Below, one piece after another: positions 23,659 through 34,486 of a stretch of 64,000 bases of DNA (positions are counted from its first letter, which is position 1; every line of letters starts with the position of its first letter). The stretch covers positions 18,773,116-18,837,115 of the forward strand of contig NW_020621603.1 of the NCBI RefSeq assembly GCF_003573695.1, read 5' to 3'. Source of the DNA: Papaver somniferum (taxonomy: Eukaryota; Streptophyta; Magnoliopsida; Ranunculales; Papaveraceae). The notes beneath the pieces were generated by a model. That model ran no database searches and had not been told where the DNA came from. It saw only the letters and a program-made list of their open reading frames with translations. The position numbers and the translations under genes were made by a program.

Positions 23659-24584
23659 TGGATATTTTGCATATAGAGTTTTTAGCCTTTTGGAGTCGAT
23701 TTTTCAAAATTTGAATAAAAAAAAACCTCAAATTTGTAGAGATTTTAGATTCACTAGCATACTTCTGGGTATGTTTACATAGAGAATTCCGACTGACATA
23801 ACTGAACTTGGAAGTGTTAGGGAACTACGTTCGGATTTCTTGCTTGTTAGAGTGTTAAATAATGGATTTAATCATGCCGGTGATGCAAATTAGGAGCAGA
23901 GAGAAATGCATAATTAGAGTTGTTGATCAATCATTAGTGGAGACTACCTATTTTCATATCAACTGAGGCACCAAACCAGATTTTTTTGTATATGACCAAA
24001 GAGCTTTCTTTTGAGTGTGTGTCACCGTACGTCAATTCCGGGTAGAATGGTGATCTACCCAACCTCCCACCAATAGAAGCACTACTCTTTGATATCTTGA
24101 GTGCTAATTTCGTCAATCATGAGGGTGACGTCTATAGATGAAAGCCACCTTCTTGTAGTTTGATTTGCAGTTAGCACCATTCTCTCTCTCGCCAACAACA
24201 GGTCCATAGAAACATCATCATCATCAACAAGGGAGCGACATCAAAATCGACAAGGGAAGTTGAAGACGTTTGAGGTTTACAAGCAACAATACGAGTAAGA
24301 GCAAATTTCATATCCAAGTAAAGCAACATACAATGAGAAGATTTTTATATACATGTTGAAGACTTGCGTATAAGGAGCGGAATTCTATATCAAAGTGGAA
24401 GACTAAGTACAAGAGCGAAGAAAATCAAAAGATGAGAGTTATTGAAGTTTATGATATGAAGACGATACAAGTTGTGAAGAATCAAGCGGTAAAGTACTTC
24501 ACCATGACCATTTTCATTGTTATTTTTGTATTATTTTTCTTGTCTTTAAAAAAAAAAGGAAAAAAAAAAGTGAAAGAAAAAAAG

Positions 24585-25438
24585 CGCAGTCGATAATACT
24601 GCGCCCCCCCTTCTATGCACTCCTTGGCAATCACTTATTTGATGCAGTTAAGAAGAAAATACCTGTCCACTTTTCGTTATCTGCAAGAGACTCCATTCTG
24701 TGGCAATGCAACCGTGTCAAACACGCGCAAGATTACCTCCTAGCTGTTCCAATCAGTGGGTTGGATCAATGCCTTGGAACTAGACAGTTCAGAGCTGTAG
24801 TTTGTTATCGCCTTGGTATTCCCTTGTTTGTTGGGTTTGTTCTCCTGTTGTAATAAACCTATGGATATTTTTTGGGATCATGCGCTTCACTGTGCTAACG
24901 ATGTTGGACTTAAGTTTCGACATGACTTGGTTCGTGATGTAATTGCTGATATCTGCTACAAGGTTGGTGTACCTGCACGCAAAGAAGTTGCTCTAGGTTT
25001 TCTGTCTGATGATAACAGGGATTTACGTCCAGGGTACATCCTTGTTCTCAACTGGGAAAATGGCCAAGACGTGTGTATGGATGTCACAGGCGTTTCTCCT
25101 TTCACGGGCGAAGGGGTTCAGGATTTTATTCGAGGCCAGGCTATTTCGAAGGCAATTTCGCGTAAACATACTAAATACTTGGACGAATGTGTCTCGCACG
25201 GTTATGGTTTGGGTGTATTAGCTTTCACTACTTTATGGGAGCTTAGTGAGGATACTATTTGTTTTTTCAAGCGTTTGAAGAATTATTTAGTTAGTAAGGA
25301 TGATGGTAGTGGTCCAGGTAGTTTTATATTCCATAGATTGGGTGTTTCTATTCAAAAAGGGGTTGGTGCCCAGCTTGTATCTCGGCTGCCAACTAAAAGT
25401 GTAAAACTTTAATTTATTCAATTGAATCTTTTTCTCAA
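24585..25438 (+). mobile_element. 5'-truncated non-LTR retrotransposon nested in element 1
   Basis: The segment is flanked by perfect 13-bp repeats GAAAGAAAAAAAG (24572-24584 and 25439-25451) and is absent from the corresponding position of the related 48.6-kb element (around 53600), which gives an independent empty-site comparison. Coding similarity fills it almost completely and it has no poly(A) tail, ending TTTTTCTCAA. A long TSD and a 5'-truncated coding fragment indicate target-primed insertion of a non-LTR element. Confidence 0.8.
24607..25412 (+). pseudogene. C-terminal part of a non-LTR element protein with nuclease-like domain
   Basis: A first stretch (24607-24835, with a frame break near 24840) reads ...VKKKIPVHFSLSARDSILWQ and CYRLGIPLF. 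The main 199-codon open stretch (24813-25412) has CSCCNKPMDIFWDHALHCA, a Cys/His cluster, then GLKFRHDLVRDVIADICYKV, KEVALGF, RPGYILVLNW, DVCMDVTGVSPF and RKHTKY, ending GVGAQLVSRLP. I recall this as a widespread C-terminal module of plant non-LTR reverse transcriptases. The zinc-knuckle-like cluster followed by RHD, E, RP(x), DVT and K..KY resembles the restriction-enzyme-like (PD-(D/E)XK) endonuclease of R2-type elements. The Asp expected after RP is replaced (RPGY). The family match is fairly sure; the nuclease reading is inference. Confidence 0.65.
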
Positions 25439-26316
25439 GAAAGAAAAAAAGACGGGAAAAATTAGTTATTTTGTTTTTATTTATTTAATAAGGCCACGGG
25501 GAAGAAAAATATATAAAGAAGTTTCAAGCAACTAGGAATTTTAGGAAAAGAGTTACAAATTGTTAAAGTTTTGTGAAGTCAAGAGTTTATCATCAACAGT
25601 TGAAGACCGAAGACGAAGAAGATGAAGAAGACGATCTGAAGACTACGTTTTCATTGGATGCTGTGATAGTGGTGTTATCATCATCGCAAACAGATGTAAA
25701 GGTGGTAAGTACTCTCATCCTCGCAATAATGGTTGATTTCCTTTCTTAGAGATCATCAGAAAAATATCTTTATTTTCCACGATTTTGTGGAGTCTCCAGA
25801 AATAATTCGGAAGGTTTCCTTCCCACCATTCAACGTGTGTAGGATTTCTCTCTTCATTCCTACCTGCACACATGTGAGATCCATAAAAAACCGTCTTATT
25901 GAGTGCAATTATCATAAAATCCTTTTAAGTGAGGCAGAAGTCGAGGCGAAATGCTTATTGATTGCTCTCAAACACGCATTTTCTCATTATGGTGTGGTTA
26001 TTTCTCACTCAACATTTGAGAATGAGAATATGTTCTTTGGTATTTCTAACTTCTTATTACTAGCAAGCAGAAACTCTATGTCCTCATAGCTCTTTGGATG
26101 CTTGGGAAGCTGGAACGCTTCGAAGTTGGAGAAGTATTGTGGGTATATCTCTCGTAAGCCCTCACGAGACTATAACTCGTCCACTAGGGACACCTAGCGG
26201 TTTAAAAGCTTGCTACACATGCTAAGTGTGACCGTATCCTCGACGACATGGAGTTGTTGTATTTTATGATTAGGTAGTTTGCTCGAGGACTAACAAAAGC
26301 TAAGTGCGGGGAAATT

Positions 26317-27826
26317 TGATAAGTACTTAATTTACATGTTTAGAGTGTCAATTCCATACTTTTTTTTATCTATTATTCTTGCATATTACTTGTTATTATG
26401 ATTATTTTCTAGTTTATGTGTCATATCAGGTGAATCATCCGAAAAAGGAGCTCCAAAGTGCTTAAATGAGCAAGGAAGTGGAGTCTATCAATGAAGGAAG
26501 ACCAAAGTCCAAATTTAAATCACTCAAATCTAGGAGTTCTTAATACCATCTTGAATATAACGAGAATACAAAAAGAATGCAAAAAGAATGAGGTCATTTT
26601 GAGTTCGGACAAAGAGGTTATAGGCAAAACAAGATTGAAACTTGAAGTTACAGAGAGAGGTTTGGCTGATAACTTCATCAGCATGAGTCAGCCGAACCTG
26701 GAGCTTAAAAATAAATATTTTTGAAGAGTATACAGGAGAGTGTTCAGCTCAAAAGAAATTTAATTAAGTGAGCCGCACCTGGTGATCGCCTGGAGTGAAT
26801 TTAACTTGTCAGGTTCGTTCGGGAAAGGTCGGGAAGTTATGAGCCGAACCTGACAACTTTCTGGGACATATTTGGACGCGAAATTGACTTCTAACTCAGG
26901 GAAACACGGTCCCGGAAGGATATTAAAGCCTAACTTTGAGAGTTCTATATAAGAAGACATTCAGAGCCTTAAGAAAATATATCTCATCTCATATTATACT
27001 TTTGTTCTTCATAAAATATTCTAGGGCTTACCCCTTTAGGGGGAAACCGGGTAATTGTGTAATCATGAGAAGCTAAACCTTTGTTGATTGAGTATGAATT
27101 CAATGTTCTAGCGTGAAGATACATTATTATATAAATCTATTCAGAGTTTTATCATCTTATCGTTTGTTTTCACTATAATTAGGGTTTATGATTGATTTCT
27201 AGATTATTCAATTGTACAATTGGATTGATCTATTGATCATTCAATTCCTAGTAAAGGGTTAAGATATCTGTGTAATTGTTGAATAATCCTTACACAAGTA
27301 GAGAACGTGAGACCTCGCAGAGGGATTCTGTGGAGCAATCGTGTGCAAAGACAACACTAGTAAGTGGAACTTGCGCTAAGAGTCTAACTGCTAGGATGAA
27401 TCTAAGTTCACATAACTTAAAGCTTCTGGTTGGGTTACACCTTGAGTGCTCTACTACTTGGTGGTTCAGTTGGATAAAACTTGATATGCGAGCGCTTCGG
27501 TATCCGGTTACAAGAGGAACTTTGGGGATAACACTGCGCCTGCTGCTTTCCTACGGTTGATGATGAATGGTTCTAACGAAGATAAATAAGTATATTAATC
27601 CAGTTATCGCTTGGTAACGGCGAAGGATTCCTTGATCATCTTTCTTTTATTTGTTTATTATTATTCCACTTTTAAACAATCCCTTTTGTCTTTTATTTTA
27701 TTTTTCTGATCGAATAACCTATCAATTACACAACTCTCTGTGGGAACGATCTCTTACTACCGTTATATTACCAGTTAATTAGTGGGAAATATCTTAATTA
27801 ATTTGTTGTGGTTACGATACGCATCA
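26317..27826 (+). repeat. 3' LTR of element 1
   Basis: 1510 bp, starts TGATAAGTACTTAA directly after the purine tract TAAGTGCGGGGAAATT and ends GCATCA. It carries about 55 bp around 27557-27612 (GATGATGAATGGTTCTAACG onward) not present in the 5' LTR, so the 5' copy suffered a deletion between short GGTTCTAACG/GGTTTCTAACG-like repeats. Confidence 0.92.
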
Positions 27827-28935
27827 GAATGCTTTGATACTAAGCTATCTTAGGTTCGATTGTACGTAACCCTGATTTGAAAGGATATATAAGGGAGAAC
27901 TCTAGCATCTGGGAAACCTAATCCCGACACTTCCGTATGTCCTAGTTGCAAACTAGAGTTGATTCTCCTTTAACCTAGGTTTTTCCAAAAGCATTATTAG
28001 GTTAACGACTTGAAGACTTCATTTGGGATTCGTGAAGCCAAATCCAACTATTTTCTCTGTAGTTGTGTATTCTGATCTTACTTGTTCTATCATATTGAGT
28101 TTTATCTTCTCTAAGGTTCACTCGAGATTTATCTCCGATAGGTTAGATATAAAAAGTAATCACAATATTTCTTCGTCTCAGGATCTTGTGAAATTCTTTT
28201 GTTAATCAGTTAGGTTATTGTGAGGTGACTAATATTTCTAGGCTGCTCTCGGGAGTATAATACCGGATTATTAGTTGATTCCTGTTCACCTTGACCTTTG
28301 TATCAAAAAACGGAATAAAAAAAGAATAAAGGATGGACATATCTGTGGGAGACAGATTTGTTTATAAATCTTCGAATTTTGGGCGTAGCAACTCGTAGTT
28401 GTGAGTGAGATCAGCTAAGGGAATCAAGTGCGCAGAATCCGGCGTGGTTTTAGAGGCGTAAGGAACGCGACAGTACCTTAATCGGTGTGAGACTTGGTTA
28501 GGTCTCAACTACATTCTAGTCCGAAGTTAACTTGTAGTAGGCTAGAGTCTGTACCGGCTTAATACCATGTGGTGTTCAAAGCTGGACTAGGTCCCAGGGT
28601 TTTTCTGCATTTGCGGTTTCCTCTTTAACAAAATTTATGGTGTCTGTGTTATTTCTTTTCCACATTATATTTGTTTATATATTTGAAATATCACAGGTTG
28701 TGCGTAGTTCAATCACAGTTGATAAATCCGACCTTGTTTGTTGGATATAACTTGATTGACACTTGGGCATTGGTCTTTGGTACCGTCCAAGTTATTCTCA
28801 CATCAATCAGGCTCACATATTTCTATCAGTTCGATATGCTGATTGTATTGAGAAAGAGATAAATCTCGTTAATATCTTTCTTGATTGAGCTCGCTTTTAA
28901 GTTGGTGCTCTCGAAATTATACCCACCCTTTTTCA

Positions 28936-30279
28936 GAAGTAAAATGAGATACCCCTTAAACAACTATTTTCTCTAATGACTAATTTACTCTTGATTAATT
29001 AGTGTTAATTCGGTTTATTAATAGATATTTAATCTTATTAATCTAGAAATCAACTAATGTTTATTCATCACCAAAACACGATAAAAAAAAAACATTCTCC
29101 GAAACACTACCCAAAATCTATTTATTCATGCATTCGTAAACCGATTCTAGGTTGGTGTTTCGCTATTCACAAAAGATATTTAGAATCGGTTAACCTGCAT
29201 AGATAAAATCTGATTCTAACAATCGAGTTTTTCCTAGTCACATACAAACGGATTGTTTCACATAATCGGTTTATGTGAACATCCACATAATCTGATTGTA
29301 ACAAAAACATAATCCGATTCTAACAAGAAAAACATATACAGAAAAATGGATCTGTTCCATTCCATAATCGGTTTATGTGGGCATTAACTTTTACCAGTTA
29401 TCGTTTAATTGGGCATTAACTTTTACCAGTTATCTATCAGGACTTTTTTTTTGGGTCGTGTTCTAGACAAGTAACACCTGCGGCTGCGTTACATGACTGG
29501 TATAAACTCGTGTGAGTTTACTTACCTTGTTTCCATCGAGAGAAAGGAGAGAAGAAAAATCGAGAGAACACAGAGAAAACGAGTGTTGGTATGGAAGAAG
29601 AGGAAGACAACTCAGTGACCTAATTGGATTTTTTTTCACCATGATCAAAGTTGAAAAATCGAGAGAAAAAGGCTTCAATAGAGATCATGGATCGTCAAAA
29701 CGGGTAAGTTCTTCCAACCCACGCATCATTTTTCTCACCTATTTTTGGTTTAATGGCAACATTGAATTTATGGTTACTGAAAAATTGATATTAGGGCTTT
29801 GGGTTTGGTTTAATCATTCAAAGCTGTTTCTCATTTGATTTACTTATTGAGTACTACATTCGTGAATTTTGTCAACAAATTCAAAAGCTTCACCTAGTTA
29901 CTTACCACAAATGCACGCCCCCACGTTAATCACTATGCCAACTGTTGTGAATTGGACTTGCATTCTTTCTTAGCAAAGCATGACTTGTCTGTGGCAATTA
30001 TTTCGCATATCTTCGATAAATTTGTGAGTTTCTTCAACAAATTCAAAAGTTACATACTGGGAATGGACTTGCATTCTGAGTAAGCAAAACTTAATGCCTA
30101 ATGGAAACCTCACCCAAATGATAGATAGACGGTTAAATGGTTCCAAACCCATTAATTTTTTCTATCCACTTGTGTGCATATTCTCTGGCATTCTCTTTTT
30201 CTTTTTCAACTTAATTTGTATCATTTTTTAGATACACTTTTTTTTTCTTTCTTCCATTGGTTTGTTATGAACAAATGCT
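28936..30279. other. Unassigned DNA upstream of the peroxidase pseudogene
   Basis: AT-rich. Short motifs of type ATAATCGGTTTATGTG and CGATTCTAAC recur on both strands between 29150 and 29360, suggesting a decayed inverted-repeat element. The text GGGCATTAACTTTTACCAGTTATC is duplicated near 29377 and 29411. A purine-rich stretch at 29530-29700 ends in a donor-like GGGTAAGTT after a short ATG frame, but no following exon was found. Confidence 0.45.
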
Positions 30280-30286
30280 ATAAATT
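30280..30286 (+). promoter_or_regulatory. Candidate TATA box of the peroxidase
   Basis: TATAAAT lies 62 bp before the ATG at 30348, leaving room for a start site and a short purine/AC-rich 5' UTR (...CACACAGAGAGAAAGA). Position and sequence fit a plant TATA box; no other core element is evident. Confidence 0.5.
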
Positions 30287-30347
30287 TGATGACCTTATTG
30301 TGAAGATATACACAACCACTTGAGAGATATACACACAGAGAGAAAGA

Positions 30348-32062
30348 ATGGGTGGTGTGGTTATGATCATAGTGTTTGTTTTGTTCAATATTTCTTCACT
30401 TTCATTTGTGAATTCTGTTTCTTCATCATCTCTTTCAGTGGGGTTTTATGATGAATCATGCCCTCGAGTTGAGGATATTATATATGAAGAACTTGTGAAA
30501 AAGATGTCTCCAATTCCTCGCAACGTCACCATACCGGGTACTCTTAGGCTGTTCTTCCATGATTGCTATGTTCAGGTGTATATATATTTATATTTCTCTG
30601 TGATTTGCGTGTGGTTTTGTTCGTTGTTGTGATTTGCAAATTTGAATGTCTTTCTCCCGCTTTTGACAGTATTGCACCTGAATGTTGCATTTCTGGTTAT
30701 TTTTTCAGAGATTAGTAGACCAATTTCTCATTTGGGCACATTATATTTTCAGTCACATTATATGGCAGAAGTTATAATGTAGTTTGTTTTGAATATATTG
30801 TTCTAATAAGTTCTTAATATACTGAAAACTGTTGTATACTTCTAGTACAGTGTCCATAGAAAATCTATCTGTAATTGAAATTCACAAAGAAATTATCATG
30901 AATGAAAGAGATATTTTATCAAGACCTAACATTATTAAAACCTTGTACACCGTTGTAGACGAACTTAAAACCTTGTATACCGTTGTAGACGAACTAAACA
31001 GTCTGTGGCAGTAGCGGAGCTTACAGGACTAAATGTGTATTTTGAACTGAATGATGTTATAGATGTTGATATCAATCCATGATGTGAATCGAATTCAATG
31101 AACAATGGCTTCTTTTTTCAACTTATCTGTCTAGCTTGTAAAAGTGAAACTTACAAATGAGTGCTTCTTTTGTAGGGTTGTGATGGTTCTGTTGTGATCT
31201 TACCAACAGATGACAATAATTCTGAGAGAAACGCATCTATCAACCTTTCTTTAGCTGGAGATGCATATGATATTGTTGACAAGGCTAAGGCAGCGTTGGA
31301 AAAAAAATGTCCGGGGGTGGTCTCATGATCGGACATCCTTGCTATCTTGGCACGTGATGTCGTACACTGGGTAAGTTATCTGCATCTCCTAATGCTAATA
31401 AACAACATTGATTCAGTTTTATGTTGCAACTTGCCCAACATTAGTTAAAGGCAAAATTGGCGTGGCAAAGATGCTAAAGGATCTGATGTGTGATTTCTTT
31501 GTTGTGAATAGTGGGAAGGTCCGCACTGGGAGGTTGAGAAAGGAAGAAGAGATGGACTCATCTCCAATGCAACAGAAGCTCAACTACTCATGCCAAAGTC
31601 TGACGAAAACATAACAACTCTCATCCGTTGATTTGAATCTATTGGACTATCAACTGCCAATCTCGTCACATTATCTGGGGCACACACAATAGGTTTCACA
31701 CATTGTATAGAATTTGCTAGTCATATCTTCCACAACCACAGCACATTGAACTCTACAATAAGAGAGAAGGTAACTTTTTGCTGAAGCACTTGATCCAAAA
31801 TTCTGAGTTTGTGTTTGATAATAAGTTTTTTAAGAGCTTGCGGCAAAGGAAAGGCTTGCTCTTGACAGACCATGTATTGGCTTTTGGTGAAAATGATCTC
31901 TCTCGTAAATTAGTTTATAGGTACTCCAAAGACCAAGAATTGTTCTTTCAGGAATTTGCAAAAGCCATGGTGAAATTGGGAAGAGTTGGTGTTAAGACTG
32001 GAAATGAGGGAGAAATTAGAATGATTGCAAGAAATTCAACTGATTTTGTTGTATTTGGATAG
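30348..32062 (+). pseudogene. Class III peroxidase pseudogene (PER31/41-like)
   Basis: This would be a secreted haem peroxidase oxidising phenolics with H2O2 in the cell wall. Exon 1 (30348-30575) gives a signal peptide (IIVFVLFNISSLSFVNSVSS), FYDESCP and the distal motif LRLFFHDCYVQ. Intron 1 is 600 bp with GT...TGTAG. Exon 2 (31176-31370) has GCDGSVVI, SLAGDAYDIV and CPGVVS-stop-SDILA: the conserved Cys codon reads TGA. Intron 2 is 141 bp. Exon 3 (31512-31769) has EKGRRDG, LIR-stop-FESIG (TGA again) and the proximal-His motif LSGAHTIGFTHC. Exon 4 remains from FDNKFFKSLRQRKGLLLTDH to GRVGVKTGNEGEIRMI and a stop at 32062. Its start, with intron 3 and the Asp/Cys region before FDN, is deleted, leaving only 39 bp after a donor-like GTAACT. 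All introns keep GT/AG and phase 0, so inactivation is recent relative to the surrounding elements. Confidence 0.93.
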
Positions 32063-32255
32063 ATTTATCAATTACCATGTCACTGTGGGCATAATAAGAG
32101 GGTAATTTTTATTGTTTGATAGGAGCTAATACATGTGGATTTCCCATCTATTGAATTTAACACCTCTCCATCAATGAATTGAACACCTCTTCATCCGTTT
32201 TTGTACATGGTATTCTTTAAATTTCACCAAAATGCAACTTAGACGGACTGTAATA

Positions 32256-33067
32256 GATTTTTATTAAAGGGAGAGCAAAAAGAGATCCGAGGAGAGCAAA
32301 AACTGTAGTCAACTCATTAACTAGGAAAGATTCAATACAATTGTGCGAGCCGGACTTAATTACCCTGCGATCACACAAATTTCTCACACACATCGAGCAT
32401 CACCTCTCATCGTCTTCTCAAAAATCCTAACATGTAAATAACACCATTACTGAAAACCAGTTCAAAATAGAATATCCTGCAAATTAATCTACGTAAAAAT
32501 ATTAGTCGTGATAGTTGTCGATTTAAGGATTGCTAGTGCACAAACAATCATAATCAATTTTCTAGTATTTGTCATTGTTAAGAAAATTATTGTCCATGGT
32601 ATGATGAGCATTTATCTTTTTTTCGTTTGGTAGTGGAATTCAGCCGGAGCTCACAAGCACGTTCCTACCAACCCATTTGTACATGTATCATCTGGTGATA
32701 TTTGAATTCTCTATCTGTTAACACGGGTTATTCATTTGTTTTTGGATGCTTTTGTGGATTTAATTTCTATATGCTTGTCAACAGTTTTGTCTTACTTGTT
32801 ATCACATTGCCAAGACCCAAATTCCCCTCCATTAATGGAAGTTTAAGTTGTCGTAACTGTGATTAGCTAGGGTTAGGAAGAAGAACAAGACGCAGAAGAT
32901 TAGGTTTCATTTCGATGATGAATCGGTAGGCATGTGAACAATTCATGTGGTTAGAAAGGGTACTTTGGTCCGAGTCGATGATATATATATAACCGGCCGT
33001 GACTAGTGAGTCGACTACGATTTTTGCTCTCCTCAGGTCTCTTTTTGCTCTCCATTTAACAAAAATC
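32256..33067. mobile_element. MULE-type MITE with 9-bp TSD
   Basis: About 60 bp at the left end (GATTTTTATTAAAGGGAGAG, CAAAAAGAGATCCGAGGAGA...) recurs inverted at the right end (the inverse reads GATTTTTGTTAAATGGAGAG...), near-identical. The flanks carry the same 9-mer ACTGTAATA (32247-32255 and 33068-33076). Long TIRs plus a 9-bp TSD fit Mutator-like elements. 812 bp, with no transposase frame and nothing recognisably captured inside. It lies about 200 bp after the peroxidase stop. Confidence 0.88.
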
Positions 33068-33121
33068 ACTGTAATACTCCAACGACGATGAATTGTAAAT
33101 TGATATTTCGATGATATCTTC

Positions 33122-33239
33122 TTCTTATAAAAAATTATATTCCTATAAAAAATGAGTATAATTCGAGACTGCTAACACCATGATTTAGCACTTTTCAAAT
33201 TATACTCATTTTTAGTAGGAATTTTAGGACTTATAAGAA
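33122..33239. repeat. Small foldback / MITE
   Basis: The two halves are inverse complements: TTCTTATAA ... ATTCCTA.TAAAAATGAGTA at the left and its inverse ending TTATAAGAA at the right, arms about 43 bp, spacer about 35 bp. No clear TSD could be assigned. Confidence 0.75.
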
Positions 33240-33426
33240 AAATATATTATCAAAGATATTAACTTTAGATTTTTGGTGACTTAAATTTTATGGAGAAAAT
33301 GATACTAATCATGCAAGAGTCCATAAATCCAGCCAGCCCCCTTGGGCTTTGGCAACTTAGCCCTTACTTGGAATTTCTTTTTTAGCAAACCTGTTTTGAG
33401 GCATATTGAATTTTTTTGAGGCATAC

Positions 33427-34396
33427 TCAATGCCTGTTTCCAGTGTATTTTCTACGATTTGGGAACTCATTAGCAAAGTGACCAAAGCCTTTACACTTGA
33501 AGCACTGTGGCATATCCTCATCATCACTGTGGACAATAACCCTATTTTTAGGAGGAATACGATCATGGGGCTTAACTGATGATCTAGGTTTATCTCTGGT
33601 GAACTGTTTACTTCTCTTCAAAAGAAGATCTCTAAACTGTCTTGTGATCAAGGAAAATGAATTGTCAAGATCTTCATCTGCTGATTCAGTTTCAATAGGA
33701 TCATCCAAAGAGTTGCCAACACTTTTACTTTTATCAAGTAGTTTAGTATTATTTTGTTCTTTGAACAACATCCTTTCCAGTTTTGGATAGAGGTTCATGA
33801 TTAGAGATCTTTAACTTTCCAACAAGAGTATTCCTTGAAAGAGTTTCAAGGTTATTCCCCTCAACGATGGCATGCTTCTTAGAATCGTATCTAGCTAGTA
33901 GAGACCTGAGAATTTTCATCACAATGTCCTTTTCAGGAATAGAATTACCCAGTGCAAAAGATGCATTAAAAATTTCAGAAACTTTCTGATTAAACTTATC
34001 AAATGAATCTCCATCATCCATACGAAGGTTTTCCCAATCAGAATTTAGGTTTTGAAGCCTAGATTCTTTCTCAAAGGTAATCCCTTGGAATACGGTTTCT
34101 AAGATATCCCAAGCATCTTTAGCTTTAGTGCACGTAGTCACATGGTGCTGAAGATCTGAGGTAATGGCATGGATGATAGCATTTAATCCATCAGGATTTT
34201 TCTTTGCAGCACTAATCTCGAGTTCATTATATCTATCAATATCCTTTGCAATGGTTAAACTGTCTACTATAACCATTGGAGAATCATAGCCATTAACAAC
34301 ACGAACCCATGATTGAAAATCACGTGCTTGCATAAAAGCACGCACAATAATTTTCTACCATAAGTAATTCGATCCATCGAAGACTGGCGTTTTCAT
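33427..34396 (-). pseudogene. Copia (Sirevirus-like) gag, broken
   Basis: Gag packages element RNA in virus-like particles. The frame starts at 34396 (MKTPVFDGSNYLW) and is stopped by TAG right after that Trp. It then runs open from 34345 (FMQARDFQSWVRVVNGYDSP, NAIIHAITSDLQHHVTTC, KAKDAWDILETVFQGI, KILRSLLARYDSKKHAIVEG), a classical UBN2-type Gag. A frameshift near 33775 leads to a second stretch with ESADEDLDNSFSLITRQF and the zinc knuckle CFKCKGFGHFANEF, in which the final Cys of C-x2-C-x4-H-x4-C reads Phe. The stop, frameshift and lost zinc ligand together show a dead copy. Confidence 0.85.
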
Positions 34397-34486
34397 TGGT
34401 ATGGATAACACTTCTGTCCATATAGTCAGATTGCTACAAACACAGACTTATGAGGTCTTAGTATGTTTGCCTGATATGATACCAAT

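Larger units (their letters stand above)
20406..27826 (+). mobile_element. Complete non-autonomous Athila-like LTR retrotransposon (element 1)
   Basis: Direct LTRs (20406-21859 and 26317-27826) begin TGATAAGT and end CGCATCA, flanked by perfect 5-bp TSDs GAATG (20401-20405, 27827-27831). The PBS is TGGTGCCGCTGCCGGGG. The interior has one broken ORF (21981-23446), a conserved block ending in GGGAGGCAATG, a GTTTAGTTTGGGGGAG tract, a nested non-LTR fragment and a terminal purine tract AAGTGCGGGGAAATT. No protease, RT, RNase H or integrase is visible. The PBS type and the conserved 3' blocks resemble Athila/Tat-lineage Ty3 elements, so it is a gag-pol-less derivative that would depend on a relative for movement. 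Its 5' LTR lacks a piece of about 55 bp present in the 3' LTR (27557-27612). Confidence 0.92.
15217..28935 (+). mobile_element. 3' end of a Sirevirus-type Ty1/copia element, with nested insertions
   Basis: The order is env-like ORF, AT-rich region, three AAGGGGGAG polypurine tracts, a terminal AAGGGGAG tract, then an LTR starting TGTTAGAGCA at 17471. Repeated polypurine tracts next to the 3' LTR are a known Sirevirus hallmark. The LTR ends near 28935 (TTTTTCA) and is interrupted by two LTR-type insertions. No gag or pol is visible on this side and the left boundary is not fixed. Confidence 0.75.
17471..28935 (+). repeat. Long Sirevirus LTR, split in three pieces
   Basis: The LTR pieces are 17471-17511, 18995-20405 and 27832-28935 (about 2.55 kb when the insertions are removed). 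They align with the minus-strand LTR at 34487-36249: both share GAAGTGTGTAGTTGA, CTTCATCAA..AAAGGTATGTGG, a block around GAGATCAGCTAAGGGAATCAA, and the end GATTGAG...AAGTTGGTGCTCTCG. Between 19690 and 19930 a motif of type GTTCGCGTAC..TGTTTGCGAAC occurs about four times, giving the LTR an internal degenerate palindromic repeat. Identity to the other LTR is roughly 80-85% by eye, so they are probably separate old insertions. Confidence 0.75.

Noticed and set aside
29512..29838. Possible first exon (short ATG frame then GGGTAAGTT)
   Set aside because: No second exon or protein similarity found; the purine-rich text is low complexity.
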